Below are positions 44,014 to 52,529 of a DNA stretch of 64,000 nt, in pieces (within the stretch, counting starts at the first letter, position 1; each line of letters starts with the position of its first letter). The position numbers were made by a program, and so were the translations under genes. The DNA is from MGIIb-O2 sp964003245 (GTDB taxonomy: Archaea; Thermoplasmatota; Poseidoniia; Poseidoniales; Thalassarchaeaceae). The notes beneath the pieces are model-generated. The model did not search any database and was not told the origin of the DNA. It saw only the letters and a program-made list of their open reading frames with translations. Where the stretch lies: the NCBI GenBank assembly GCA_964003245.1, contig CAXFIU010000002.1, positions 15,918-79,917 on the forward strand, in the 5' to 3' direction.

Positions 44014-47000
44014 TTTCTATCCTCCAGTTCAAGCCTCATGGCCACCCCGAGACTTTTCATTTCGTCCAGAAGTAACTTGAATGCATATGATGTTTGTACA
44101 GTATGAACATCCGATCTATCACCACAAACAGGGCAAGACGTAGTCCTGCGTTTCCAATCGAAATACGCTATGTGACCGCATCCTTTGGTGTTACAAACCA
44201 TCAAATTCCAGCCATCAGATTCGTCAAGTAGACGATCTTTGATTACCATTGATGCTCCATGAGAAATCAAACAATCACGCTCCATCTCTCCGAATCTCAA
44301 TCCACCTTGACGTGCGCGTCCTTCAGTAGGTTGTCTTGTGAGAATTTGAACTCTACCACGACTTCTAGCATGTAACTTACTGCTAACTAGATGATGTAAT
44401 CTCTGGTAATATATTACTCCAACGAAAACATCGGCAGGGTATTCTTCACCGGTCTCACCACTAATCATAGTCTCTCGGCCAGTGTGATTATACCCATTTC
44501 TTAGCAATCCTGCACGTAATGATTCTTCTTTTTCACCGGTAAATGCAGTACCATCTATTTGACGGCCTTCCATAGAACCTACTTTGCCACCAATCATCTC
44601 TAGAACATGAGCTACAGTCATTCTGGACGGAATAGCGTGAGGATTAATTAGAACATCAGGAACTACTCCATTAACTGTAAATGGCATATCTTCTTCATCA
44701 ACTAATCTTCCAATAATTCCTTTCTGTCCGTGTCTAGAAGCAAACTTATCCCCTAACTCTGGAATTTTATTTGTCCTTAGTGTGATTCTTACTAGTCTTC
44801 CGGAATCCAAAGATTCAGTGACGAATACATTGTCTACCCAGCCATATTCGCCGTTTCTGACCATCATTGAAGACTCGCGACGTTCCTGAGCCTGAAGGAA
44901 AGCACCCGCTGATTCCTCAAGGAATCTAGGTGGACTTGTTTTTCCAACTAAAACTTTAGAATCAGGCGATCCACTTGTCAAAAATTCCTCTGGAACAGGT
45001 AAACCGTCTCTTTCAAGATGGGAATAACTGTTGAATGATTTTAATCCTTTAATTTCATCCAGACCTGTCCCCGGAACTTCGATTCTTTCTTCTTGACCGC
45101 CAGGGAATCTTTTATTTTCTGCATTGTATGTTCTTATGAATGATGAACGTCCAAGAGAACGTTCTACAGATGCACGATTCATGATTACTGCATCTTGCAT
45201 ATTATAACCATGGTGGCTCATAATAGCAACCACAAAATTTTGTCCGCCCGGTCTTTGTCTAAATCCGGTTGATTTCATTGCCCTAGTGCCAACAATTGAC
45301 TGCTGAGGATAATGCATAATGTGAGCTCTTGTATCGGGACGAAGTCTGTAATTAGAACTAGGCAGACCAAGGCTCTGCTTAACCATAGCAGTCCCTCCAG
45401 TAACTCTAGGAGTAGAGTTATGCTCAGGATATGGGACTAAAGACGCACATACTCCTAGAATCAGTTGAGGATCTATTTCGACGTGAGTATAAACTAGAAC
45501 TTTGTTCTGCTTTGTTTGTTGTAGAGTTAATTTTTCAATGTCTTCTTGATAGTAATTCAAAGGAACTGAAAACTCTTCCGTAACTGTATCGCCGTTTGGT
45601 AACTGAATCTGGGCGCTTAATTTAGCTTCTTTCTTTTCACTCATATCGCCAAGATTCAACCATTCTACTTTAGCAGGATTAATTGGACGAGAATGTTTCG
45701 GAGAAAATTCTGGCAAGTCAAATGGCCTAGGTGCTACAAGTAAATCTTCTTCTTCTTCAGCATCAATCCATTCAACAACTCCAGTATTCACTAAATCGTT
45801 AAACGAAAGATCTCCTGCTCTCAAACCATCTAGAGTTCTCTTAGTTAAAACTAAATTACCATCTTCAAGTACTAATAGAGGTCTCAAAATTCTTCCCCTA
45901 TCTGTGTTAATGAATACGTCTTTATTTTCTGAATCGTGACGAATACTAACTTCAGGACGAATTCTTCCCGAACGGCGGCGGCGTTTGAATTGAGAAACTA
46001 ATTTATTCGGCCTCTTATGCAAACCAAAAATATCACCATTAACGTGAATTCTAGAACCATCTGCCCAACCTGCAGGAGAATCGTCTACTCCCGCTTCTTT
46101 CAATAATTCTTTAACTTCGGATTCAGCAACTTCTTCGGAAACATCAATCATTTGTGCAGCATTTTTCACCAACCCACAGTTCTGACCCTCTGGAGTTTCA
46201 TTTGGACATAATCTGCCCCAATGAGTAGGGTGAAGATCCCTTGCTTCGAAATGAGGTTGGCTCCTGACTAATGGGCTCGTAACACGCCTCATGTGAGATA
46301 GCGCTGCAAGATATGTAGTTCTATCCAATAATTGACTGACTCCTGAACGGCCACCTACCCAGTTACCAGTGGCTAATGCGTGCATTATTTTTGATGTTAG
46401 AACATCCGGCCTTAGGCACGCATTAATTTTTAAATCTCTTTTTCTGTTGTGGTGACGTTCGAGCTGATACTTTAAGTCACGTGCCAATTGTTGTAAACTA
46501 ACACGGAATAAATCTTCAATTAGGTCTCCAGCGAGTCGAACTCTCTTGTTAGCATAATGATCTTTGTCGTTAGGGTCTCTGTTTGTAATAGCCATTTCCA
46601 ATACTTGACGTACAATTCTTCCAAGGAAAATTGCTTTCTTTTCCCTAGCATCTGATGTAGCACCGAGATGAGGCAATAATTCTTTATCAAGCATATTTTG
46701 AATTCTGGACTCACGATATTCTTTTTGTTGGCCGTGTGCAAACTTTTTCTCAAGCCAAGCAATTGCCTCTTCGGTGTTCTCAACACCATACTCTTCATTG
46801 TCTTTAACGTCATTAAGATTTGCAACAGTATATTTCATTGCTTCAACAGGCCCTGCAATCGCAGCGAATATTTCTCTATCATTTTCCATCCCTAGAGCTC
46901 TCATCAAAAGTACCACTGGAATTGCGGCAGTACCTGCACTTGGAATTTTAACCATTAGCATTCCATCTCTTCTCTTTTCAACATTCAGAGGTTTTCTAAC

Positions 47001-47732
47001 ACCATCTTTCTGAGAGAAGATTTTGGCAACTTCAGTTTCATGAGCATACTTCTTATTCTTTTCAACAGTAACTCTGTTAGGAGCTAGGTCTTCCATAGAA
47101 ATCAGAACACGTTCGGTACCGTTGATAATAAAATATCCACCAGGATCCATTGGATCTTCGCCGAACTTTCTTAGAAGCGTCTCATGATATTCAGCATCAT
47201 CTGCTGAAGTATGAGGAGATAATTTCCTAGGAGATTCTTGACTGCCTGCAATATGATCAGGGTGTAAATTACAACGAGCAGAGCGAACCATTATTGGAAG
47301 ATTACCGATATGCACACTTGATTCTTCTATAGAACCATGAGTTTGCCCCGGTTCGGGAGGTATATCGTCACGATAAATCACGAAATCCATATAAATTGGA
47401 GAAAAGTATGTCAATTTACGGATTCTACATTCTAAAGGAGTGGCAGGATGCTCAGCACCATTAGCCTCTCTGATAGTTGGATTACCTAATCGTAAGCCTT
47501 TCAACCGAACATAAATCTCTTTCTCAAGAACGTCAAGCTTGATAGCTCCTCCTCCATCTTTTCCACCAGGTATCTCCTCAACAGGTTCATCAGTACCTAC
47601 GCGGATATTTCGAACAATTTTTTCCATACGGCTTTTACGGCCTTCGCCACCTAAAATTGTATCATTATACGACATTAATTGATGGTTAACTAGACTTCTT
47701 CTTTGAAAATAACTTTCTACAATTTCCTTCAT
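44010..47732 (-). CDS. rpoB: DNA-directed RNA polymerase subunit B, unsplit
   Basis: Second-largest subunit, 1240 residues in one gene; some methanogens and halophiles split it in two. Signatures are the fork-loop LCPNETPEGQNCGLV, the MSHHGYNMQDAVIMNR active-site region, GDKFASRHGQKGIIG (catalytic Lys residues) and PHAIPSRMTVAHVLEM. The C-terminal zinc ribbon has a CNTKGCGH...CPVCGD arrangement. GAGGAG lies 8 bases before the ATG. It starts 12 bases after rpoH ends. All four rpo genes lie in one direction. Confidence 0.98.
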   Translation of the reverse strand: MKEIVESYFQRRSLVNHQLMSYNDTILGGEGRKSRMEKIVRNIRVGTDEPVEEIPGGKDGGGAIKLDVLEKEIYVRLKGLRLGNPTIREANGAEHPATPLECRIRKLTYFSPIYMDFVIYRDDIPPEPGQTHGSIEESSVHIGNLPIMVRSARCNLHPDHIAGSQESPRKLSPHTSADDAEYHETLLRKFGEDPMDPGGYFIINGTERVLISMEDLAPNRVTVEKNKKYAHETEVAKIFSQKDGVRKPLNVEKRRDGMLMVKIPSAGTAAIPVVLLMRALGMENDREIFAAIAGPVEAMKYTVANLNDVKDNEEYGVENTEEAIAWLEKKFAHGQQKEYRESRIQNMLDKELLPHLGATSDAREKKAIFLGRIVRQVLEMAITNRDPNDKDHYANKRVRLAGDLIEDLFRVSLQQLARDLKYQLERHHNRKRDLKINACLRPDVLTSKIMHALATGNWVGGRSGVSQLLDRTTYLAALSHMRRVTSPLVRSQPHFEARDLHPTHWGRLCPNETPEGQNCGLVKNAAQMIDVSEEVAESEVKELLKEAGVDDSPAGWADGSRIHVNGDIFGLHKRPNKLVSQFKRRRRSGRIRPEVSIRHDSENKDVFINTDRGRILRPLLVLEDGNLVLTKRTLDGLRAGDLSFNDLVNTGVVEWIDAEEEEDLLVAPRPFDLPEFSPKHSRPINPAKVEWLNLGDMSEKKEAKLSAQIQLPNGDTVTEEFSVPLNYYQEDIEKLTLQQTKQNKVLVYTHVEIDPQLILGVCASLVPYPEHNSTPRVTGGTAMVKQSLGLPSSNYRLRPDTRAHIMHYPQQSIVGTRAMKSTGFRQRPGGQNFVVAIMSHHGYNMQDAVIMNRASVERSLGRSSFIRTYNAENKRFPGGQEERIEVPGTGLDEIKGLKSFNSYSHLERDGLPVPEEFLTSGSPDSKVLVGKTSPPRFLEESAGAFLQAQERRESSMMVRNGEYGWVDNVFVTESLDSGRLVRITLRTNKIPELGDKFASRHGQKGIIGRLVDEEDMPFTVNGVVPDVLINPHAIPSRMTVAHVLEMIGGKVGSMEGRQIDGTAFTGEKEESLRAGLLRNGYNHTGRETMISGETGEEYPADVFVGVIYYQRLHHLVSSKLHARSRGRVQILTRQPTEGRARQGGLRFGEMERDCLISHGASMVIKDRLLDESDGWNLMVCNTKGCGHIAYFDWKRRTTSCPVCGDRSDVHTVQTSYAFKLLLDEMKSLGVAMRLELEDRK

Positions 47733-47744
47733 AATATCAACTCC

Positions 47745-48347
47745 TCAAGTACTCTCCACAATTAATCGGAATGCAGTACTAGATCCAGCAGACCTACTAT
47801 ATCTGACTATTTTCACAATCCTGTTAGTTAGCCAACCAGCAGGAAGTTCCGAATTATTTGATTCTTCAACCTCTTTAATAGCTTGAATCGCAGGATCTGT
47901 AATTAGAACTTTGGGGAGTAATTCCTTTGCCAATCTAGTGCTTCCATCAAAATCAGTTTGGAGCATATCCCATGGAGCAAGTTGTGCTTCCTCTTGATCA
48001 ACAGGAACTAATTCATGATGAGGTACTAAGAAATGATTCAGAACATTGAATCTATCTTCGCCTTGAGGTATGTCATCATCAAGAATTGATTTTCGAGAAA
48101 TTGTAATTCTTCCACTTCGGCTCCTCTTCCTTGAGGCCATTTGTTCACGAATTATTCCCATGATATTTTCGAGTTCATCATCACCAGTTTCCAAACCTAC
48201 TTTCTTAGCTACTTGATCGACGGTCATTCTCTTGATTGCATCCATGTTTGCATCGTCTGCAAGTCTGTGGGCATGTTCTTCCGAGACACCCAGTTCCATT
48301 AATCTCTTTTTCGTCGAACTTTTTACTGCCAAATTAAACACCACCAT
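47745..48347 (-). CDS. rpoH: DNA-directed RNA polymerase subunit H (Rpb5) with an N-terminal extension
   Basis: The C-terminal ~80 residues are the conserved RpoH/Rpb5 core: the HFLVPHHELVPVDQEEAQ segment, then DFDGSTRLAKELLPKVLITDPAIQAI-like and KIVRYSRSAGSS. Usual archaeal RpoH is only ~80 residues. Here ~100 residues are added at the N-terminus, starting AVKSSTKKRLMELGVSEEHAHRL, and they match the extension of A''. The ATG at 48347 heads the operon. The upstream 245-base gap contains a possible structured RNA. Confidence 0.93.
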   Translation of the reverse strand: MVVFNLAVKSSTKKRLMELGVSEEHAHRLADDANMDAIKRMTVDQVAKKVGLETGDDELENIMGIIREQMASRKRSRSGRITISRKSILDDDIPQGEDRFNVLNHFLVPHHELVPVDQEEAQLAPWDMLQTDFDGSTRLAKELLPKVLITDPAIQAIKEVEESNNSELPAGWLTNRIVKIVRYSRSAGSSTAFRLIVEST

Positions 48348-48429
48348 CCAACAAAAAACATGGGCTTGCGAGCCAGAAATGGACTTTTAGACTGGAAATA
48401 TTTGTATTATTTCGAGATGATCCTTAACT

Positions 48430-48570
48430 ATGCCGCAGGCCCATAGCATATGCTGGGCTGTCCTCGGACTGAGGGGGTATTTATCAATCTGATGGTAGAG
48501 GCATGGCTACCACTGGACAGGGGGTGCAGGTTAGGAGTTCCCAATCGGCATGCCTAAAGCAGGGTGGTCA
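48430..48570 (+). ncRNA. Putative structured non-coding RNA, class unknown
   Basis: Within the 269-base gap between rpoH and the methyltransferase-biotin ligase gene, 48431-48570 is strikingly GC-rich: about 79 of 140 bases by hand count, against an AT-rich background. Several helices are visible: ATGCCG (48430-48435) with CGGCAT (48546-48551); CAGGCCC with GGGCTG (48436-48460); CCTC/GAGG (48462-48474); GGTAG/CTACC (48494-48511); TTAGG/CCTAA (48531-48557). Some compete (CTGTCC 48458-48463 with GGACAG 48515-48520), which could suggest alternative folds. A TATA-like AAATATTTGTAT lies ~35 bases upstream and a T-run follows near 48580. I could not match SRP RNA, RNase P RNA or 5S rRNA. Confidence 0.4.
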
Positions 48571-48602
48571 GACATAAACGTTTTGAAAAAATATGCAAAA
48601 AA

Positions 48603-48609
48603 AGGAGGT
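48603..48609 (+). promoter_or_regulatory. Strong Shine-Dalgarno site deciding the start of the MTase-biotin ligase gene
   Basis: AGGAGGT lies 7 bases before the ATG at 48617 and decides this start over the in-frame ATG at 48593, which itself overlaps the site. It shows that bacterial-type initiation signals are used here, as at pntAB, rpoA2 and others. Confidence 0.8.
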
Positions 48610-48616
48610 CATTTGT

Positions 48617-49990
48617 ATGGATTTAGGTGAAAAAGAAAATCCAATTACAGATGTTCAAGTAATGGATTTCGAATTGGGAAATGGAGAGATCATATCTCTA
48701 GAAATTCCTAAAACTGTTTATCCACCTAGGGAAGATTCAGCGTTGCTAATTGATGTCCTTAGAGATCTAAAAGGCGATGGTTTGGCAATGGAAATTGGTT
48801 GTGGATCGGGAATCATTAGTATCATTATGGCTCTGAATAATTGGGTTGTTGAAGCATGTGACATTAATCCTTATGCAATCGCTGCGGCAAAGGAAAATTC
48901 TGTAAAAGCGTGTGTGAATGGAAAAATTAATTTCAAAGAAGGAGGATTTGGAGATGAAAACTTCTCGATACCCAATAATACCAAACTAATATTCTGGAAT
49001 TTACCATATCTAAATCCACCATCGCCAGGCGAACCGAGACTAGGGTGGATAGAAGAAGCATCGATGTCAGATTTGGGAGAGAAAGGCTGGGGTCATCATT
49101 TAGTAGATTATTTAGAAGAAAATAAAGAGAATTTAGAACCTGATTTGTTAGTAATTCTATTACAAAGAAAATATCCAGAGAGCCCTAGCAGTACCAATTA
49201 TTGGATAAAGCTTGGATGGTCTCATAGAGTGATAAAATCATTATGGATTCATAATGAAAAAATAGAAGTCGTAGCATACTGGATGCCAGGGCAAGGAGTT
49301 CCTGCAACTATTCTAGAAGAGTGTAACTCAACTATGGATGAGGCAAAAAAATTATCTAAAAATGGATGGCAGAGAATACGTACTGAAAAACAGATTGAGG
49401 GAAGAGGTCGAAGAGATTCAAACTGGTCCTCAGACAATAAAGATCTACTCGCCACATGGAACATTAGTAAAACAATTTTAGAAACAATTAGACCGGGGAT
49501 TATACAAACCATAGTTGGTACGAGAATTGCAAAATTATTGCAACAATATAACAAATGGCCTAACGACATTTATGATAAAAAAGGAAAAAAAATAGGAGGG
49601 GTTTTGATAGAGATGGATAATCAAGATGAATGCCTAAGAATCGGAGTTGGAATCAATTATTCGAATAAAAAAATCGAGGGAGGAGATGCGGTGGGATGGA
49701 GCGAAAAAATGCCTGAAACTTCTAAAATAAGTCTTTTCAACATGATTGATGCGACTTTATCTACGTTATTTGAGGAGCACAAATTGTTAGATAATAATTT
49801 GGCATCGAATAGTATAAAAACGGAATCTTGGAGAGGAATCTCGAAATTATTATCGAGAGGATACTCGTTACGAATAAAGGATGAAAAGACGAGAGTTGTT
49901 GGCATGAATGATGACGGGGAATTAATCACATTATCTGGAAAACGAGAGAACAATACTGGGAATCTCGATAAAATATATTGGCTATTTTAG
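48617..49990 (+). CDS. Fusion of a HemK-like methyltransferase and a biotin-protein ligase
   Basis: 457 residues. The N-terminal half is an AdoMet-dependent methyltransferase of the HemK/PrmC-like group: EIGCGSGI at 59-66 and a NLPYLNPP (128-135) catalytic-loop variant. From about residue 225 the sequence is a BirA/LplA-fold ligase: GRGRR (262-266), KWPNDIY (313-319) and the KIGGVLIE segment. Biotin ligase attaches biotin to acyl-CoA carboxylase, and such a carboxyltransferase is encoded at 62644. A ~30-residue linker carries no motif. The C-terminal SH3-like domain of BirA is at 410-457. Fusion to a methyltransferase is unusual. Confidence 0.88.
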   Translation: MDLGEKENPITDVQVMDFELGNGEIISLEIPKTVYPPREDSALLIDVLRDLKGDGLAMEIGCGSGIISIIMALNNWVVEACDINPYAIAAAKENSVKACVNGKINFKEGGFGDENFSIPNNTKLIFWNLPYLNPPSPGEPRLGWIEEASMSDLGEKGWGHHLVDYLEENKENLEPDLLVILLQRKYPESPSSTNYWIKLGWSHRVIKSLWIHNEKIEVVAYWMPGQGVPATILEECNSTMDEAKKLSKNGWQRIRTEKQIEGRGRRDSNWSSDNKDLLATWNISKTILETIRPGIIQTIVGTRIAKLLQQYNKWPNDIYDKKGKKIGGVLIEMDNQDECLRIGVGINYSNKKIEGGDAVGWSEKMPETSKISLFNMIDATLSTLFEEHKLLDNNLASNSIKTESWRGISKLLSRGYSLRIKDEKTRVVGMNDDGELITLSGKRENNTGNLDKIYWLF

Positions 49991-50275
49991 ACCCATCCTT
50001 TCACGAACTAATTTTATTTTTCCAGATGAAGTAATTGTCTTAGATTTATTTTGCTGGTTAATTATATTTTTAGCATCCGTGTAGGATTCTAAAGGAATCT
50101 TAAGAATGCCATTAGATACATCGTCTATAATCTTGAAATCAAATAACTTCCAAGAAATATTATCTAAAATTTTAGAAAAGAAATCTTCACATTTTTCCCT
50201 AGAGTTATATCGAATATCTAAATGGAAACCTATCCATCGATGCTTGCCTCTGGCGGACTTATTGACTTTAGGCAC
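49982..50275 (-). CDS. rnp2: Ribonuclease P protein component 2 (Pop5-like)
   Basis: 97 residues. The pattern matches archaeal Pop5/Rnp2: an early RGKHRWIGFHLDI strand, a helical middle, a GILKIP strand, and a C-terminal TSSGKIKLVRERMG that matches the conserved SGTIK-like end. The start is GTG at 50275. Pop5 is a core protein of archaeal RNase P, which trims tRNA 5' ends. The gene converges with the methyltransferase-biotin ligase, overlapping by 9 bases, and lies downstream of the FtsZ-like gene on the same strand. Confidence 0.7.
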   Translation of the reverse strand: MPKVNKSARGKHRWIGFHLDIRYNSREKCEDFFSKILDNISWKLFDFKIIDDVSNGILKIPLESYTDAKNIINQQNKSKTITSSGKIKLVRERMGLK

Positions 50276-50313
50276 GACACATGGGATAAGTCATAGTTAA
50301 CCAATGAAACGGT

Positions 50314-51228
50314 TCAAGGATTTCCTAAACCACTAACTACAGCTACTAATCTAATACGTCCAATCATTTCATCACTAGATCGAGCACCAAGAAGAACTTG
50401 GCAATCAGAATCTAGCAATGAAACAAATTCTTCTGTGACTTTATTCAGATGATAAATAGTCATATCAGGCCCACCTTCAACTTGAATCCAGCAACCTTTG
50501 GCGCCATCTACTTCAAGATTAGAAAGAGGAGACTGGAGAGCATTTTTCACTATTTCTGATAATGAATTTGTAGAACCAGAACCGACAAGAATAGTGGCTT
50601 CGCCCGAATGTTCTACAATGGTTTTGAAATCCATCAAATCGAGATTTATTTTGCCTACCTTGGCAAGTGTTGAGAGTAGCCCCTCAACCAATTCTTCTAT
50701 CCAACCTGCACCTTTTTTCCAGTCAAGTTTTCTTTCCTTAGATTGCCAAGACAATCTCTCAAGACTAACTTTTATACACACATTAGAATTATTATATAAT
50801 TCGGGAAAATATTCTTCGGCTAATTGGTACCTAATTGGCTGTTCCGCGAAAGGGAAACCCACTATTGAAACGACCATACACCCTGACTCTCTAGCCAGTC
50901 TGGCAAATTCTGATGCTGCACCAGAGCCAACCCCTCCACCTAAACAAGTCAAAACCACTACGAGTTCGGCTTTATCTAGCAAAGGCTGTATTTCTTTGAC
51001 TCCTTCATTTAACCTATGTTTGGCTAACATTGGTAACGCTGCTGCACCTCTTGCTTCCCCTGAGGCATCGAGATGTAAGCAATGTGCTTCTGGACTTCCA
51101 TTGAATGTATTTTCGTCAGCATCAATTAGTAAAAGATCGGAAAATCTAGAACATCGTAAATGTGATCTTTCGGCCCAAAGAGAACCCAAACCCCCTACGC
51201 CAACAATTAACAGAGCGCCTTGATCCAT
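50314..51228 (-). CDS. FtsZ-family (tubulin superfamily) GTPase, divergent
   Basis: 304 residues. It starts with IVGVGGLGS, resembling the FtsZ IGVGGAG start, and has GGGVGSG (97-103) as the tubulin signature in place of GGGTGTG. The T7 catalytic loop is intact: NLDLMD (195-200) in a GKIN-context that matches FtsZ. It lacks the usual FtsZ C-terminal SepF/FtsA-binding tail and is short. It is more likely a second, specialised member than the main division FtsZ, but the genome is not visible. SepF is encoded at 16347. A TPR protein gene lies upstream. Confidence 0.8.
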   Translation of the reverse strand: MDQGALLIVGVGGLGSLWAERSHLRCSRFSDLLLIDADENTFNGSPEAHCLHLDASGEARGAAALPMLAKHRLNEGVKEIQPLLDKAELVVVLTCLGGGVGSGAASEFARLARESGCMVVSIVGFPFAEQPIRYQLAEEYFPELYNNSNVCIKVSLERLSWQSKERKLDWKKGAGWIEELVEGLLSTLAKVGKINLDLMDFKTIVEHSGEATILVGSGSTNSLSEIVKNALQSPLSNLEVDGAKGCWIQVEGGPDMTIYHLNKVTEEFVSLLDSDCQVLLGARSSDEMIGRIRLVAVVSGLGNP

Positions 51229-51263
51229 AGTATTCAGAACGATAACTAGTGTTTAGACATACT

Positions 51264-51569
51264 TCAATCATAAGACAAATATCGACTATATTTACGCCTT
51301 TCATCTCTTGCCCATGCATTATCTGGCTCAATATCTAAAACTAAATTATAGAATTTTATTGCATTCTCAAAATCGGATAAATGTCTGCCATACATATGCG
51401 CTAGTACGTTCAATACTGGTACACAATTAGGATCTTCTCTATTCATTTCCAAAAGAAGATTTTCAGCTTTAGTCAAATCCATCATTTCTATCAAATCTTC
51501 AGCTTTGTCAAGATTAGTCAATTGTTCATCTGAAAGATCATAAATATTCTCCCAAGAGTGTTTAGTCAT
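51264..51569 (-). CDS. Small TPR-repeat protein
   Basis: 101 residues, helical. The middle and C-terminal parts match tetratricopeptide repeats: a NxxDxxxAxxxY-like set with ALNVLAHMYGRHLSDFENAIKFYNLVLDIEPDN-style spacing, split here into two repeats. No membrane segment. It precedes the FtsZ-like gene on the same strand with a 35-base gap and may be a partner. Start ATG at 51569. Confidence 0.7.
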   Translation of the reverse strand: MTKHSWENIYDLSDEQLTNLDKAEDLIEMMDLTKAENLLLEMNREDPNCVPVLNVLAHMYGRHLSDFENAIKFYNLVLDIEPDNAWARDERRKYSRYLSYD

Positions 51570-51716
51570 ATGTATCTCGGAGCACTACTTTTGGTTTGAG
51601 TGTTGTTAATGTTTGATAGTCAAAAATCAATATTAAATCGTGCTACTAAGAAGGCATCAAACTGGAAGGTTAATATCCCTCATTCAGGTGGCGAGGCATG
51701 TCCATAGGTGTGAGAT

Positions 51717-52529
51717 ATGAACAACATCAATCGCGTTAGCCGTCGGACCTTGGTTTTAGTAGTATTAGCGCTATTTTTAGCAACTACAACTCAAGCGTAC
51801 CATACAGGTATAGGAGGAGATTCTGATGGTGAAGGTGATGTTGCACTTGCGGGTTGTACATGCCATGCAGAAGAGCCAGATAATTCTGTCACTGTAGTAC
51901 TAAATGATGTCCCATTCCATTATGAAGCTGGGAAGTCTTACGCTATGACTCTTCAACTAATTGGAGGAGCAGAAATAGGCGGAGCACAAACAGGAGGTTT
52001 TTCAATGAGAGTAACTCAAGGAATTCTTTCAGCAGGGATTGGTTCTGAAACACACGTAGAAAATTGGGAAGATGAAGAAAACACTTTGACCCATACAGAT
52101 TCTGGATCTAAGACAGAAGATAGGACTTGGCATTTGATTTGGACCGCCCCCGAATCAGGAAGTGGCCCCGTAAATTTCTGGATTGCTGGAAATACTGTTA
52201 ATGGCGATGCAATTCCTTCAGCTTTAGACAGATGGAATAGACTTACCGTAACATTGGATGAAGGAGCAGATAATGGCAAGACTCGAATGTTATTCTCAGG
52301 GAACGGAGAGATTGAACCTCCTGCACCTAAGGAAACTCATGTGGATTTGCACCACATGGGTGCAGCACTTAGAGCGCATTGGCTTGGACTTCTAGGATTC
52401 TTTGCCGTAATTATAGTAATCATCTTCTGCGGATTCTTCTTGAGATATGGGTTCTCACGAAACTACAAAGGTAGATCGAATCTGCTAAGGCTAAGAATCA
52501 AGCATGAAAGGAGGGGTGATCAAATATGA
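51717..52529 (+). CDS. Membrane-anchored CxCH protein of the cytochrome bc cluster (choice-of-anchor V / Reeler-like)
   Basis: Signal peptide (about 8-27), then a GGDSDGEGDVALAGCTCHAEE segment, shortened here, with CTCH as the CxCH motif. A beta-sandwich domain follows with the SYAMTLQLIGG strand, WHLIWTAPESGSGPVNFW and NTVNGDAIP, then a C-terminal helix (about 220-242) and a basic tail. It is a paralogue of the protein at 5931, which has the same CxCH and beta-domain motifs. It heads the Rieske/cytochrome b gene run and may carry a metal or covalent heme. The next ATG overlaps its stop by 4 bases. Confidence 0.75.
   Translation: MNNINRVSRRTLVLVVLALFLATTTQAYHTGIGGDSDGEGDVALAGCTCHAEEPDNSVTVVLNDVPFHYEAGKSYAMTLQLIGGAEIGGAQTGGFSMRVTQGILSAGIGSETHVENWEDEENTLTHTDSGSKTEDRTWHLIWTAPESGSGPVNFWIAGNTVNGDAIPSALDRWNRLTVTLDEGADNGKTRMLFSGNGEIEPPAPKETHVDLHHMGAALRAHWLGLLGFFAVIIVIIFCGFFLRYGFSRNYKGRSNLLRLRIKHERRGDQI

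Noticed and set aside
48430..48570. Assignment of the GC-rich stretch as SRP RNA, RNase P RNA or 5S rRNA
   Set aside because: The SRP helix 8 signature, the RNase P GAGGAAAGUC signature and the 5S CCGAAC/GAGAGUA parts are all missing; it is listed only as a putative structured RNA.
50498..51223. A 241-codon plus-strand frame opposite the FtsZ-like gene
   Set aside because: The minus-strand frame carries intact tubulin-family motifs; the plus-strand translation has no motif or ribosome site and is a shadow.
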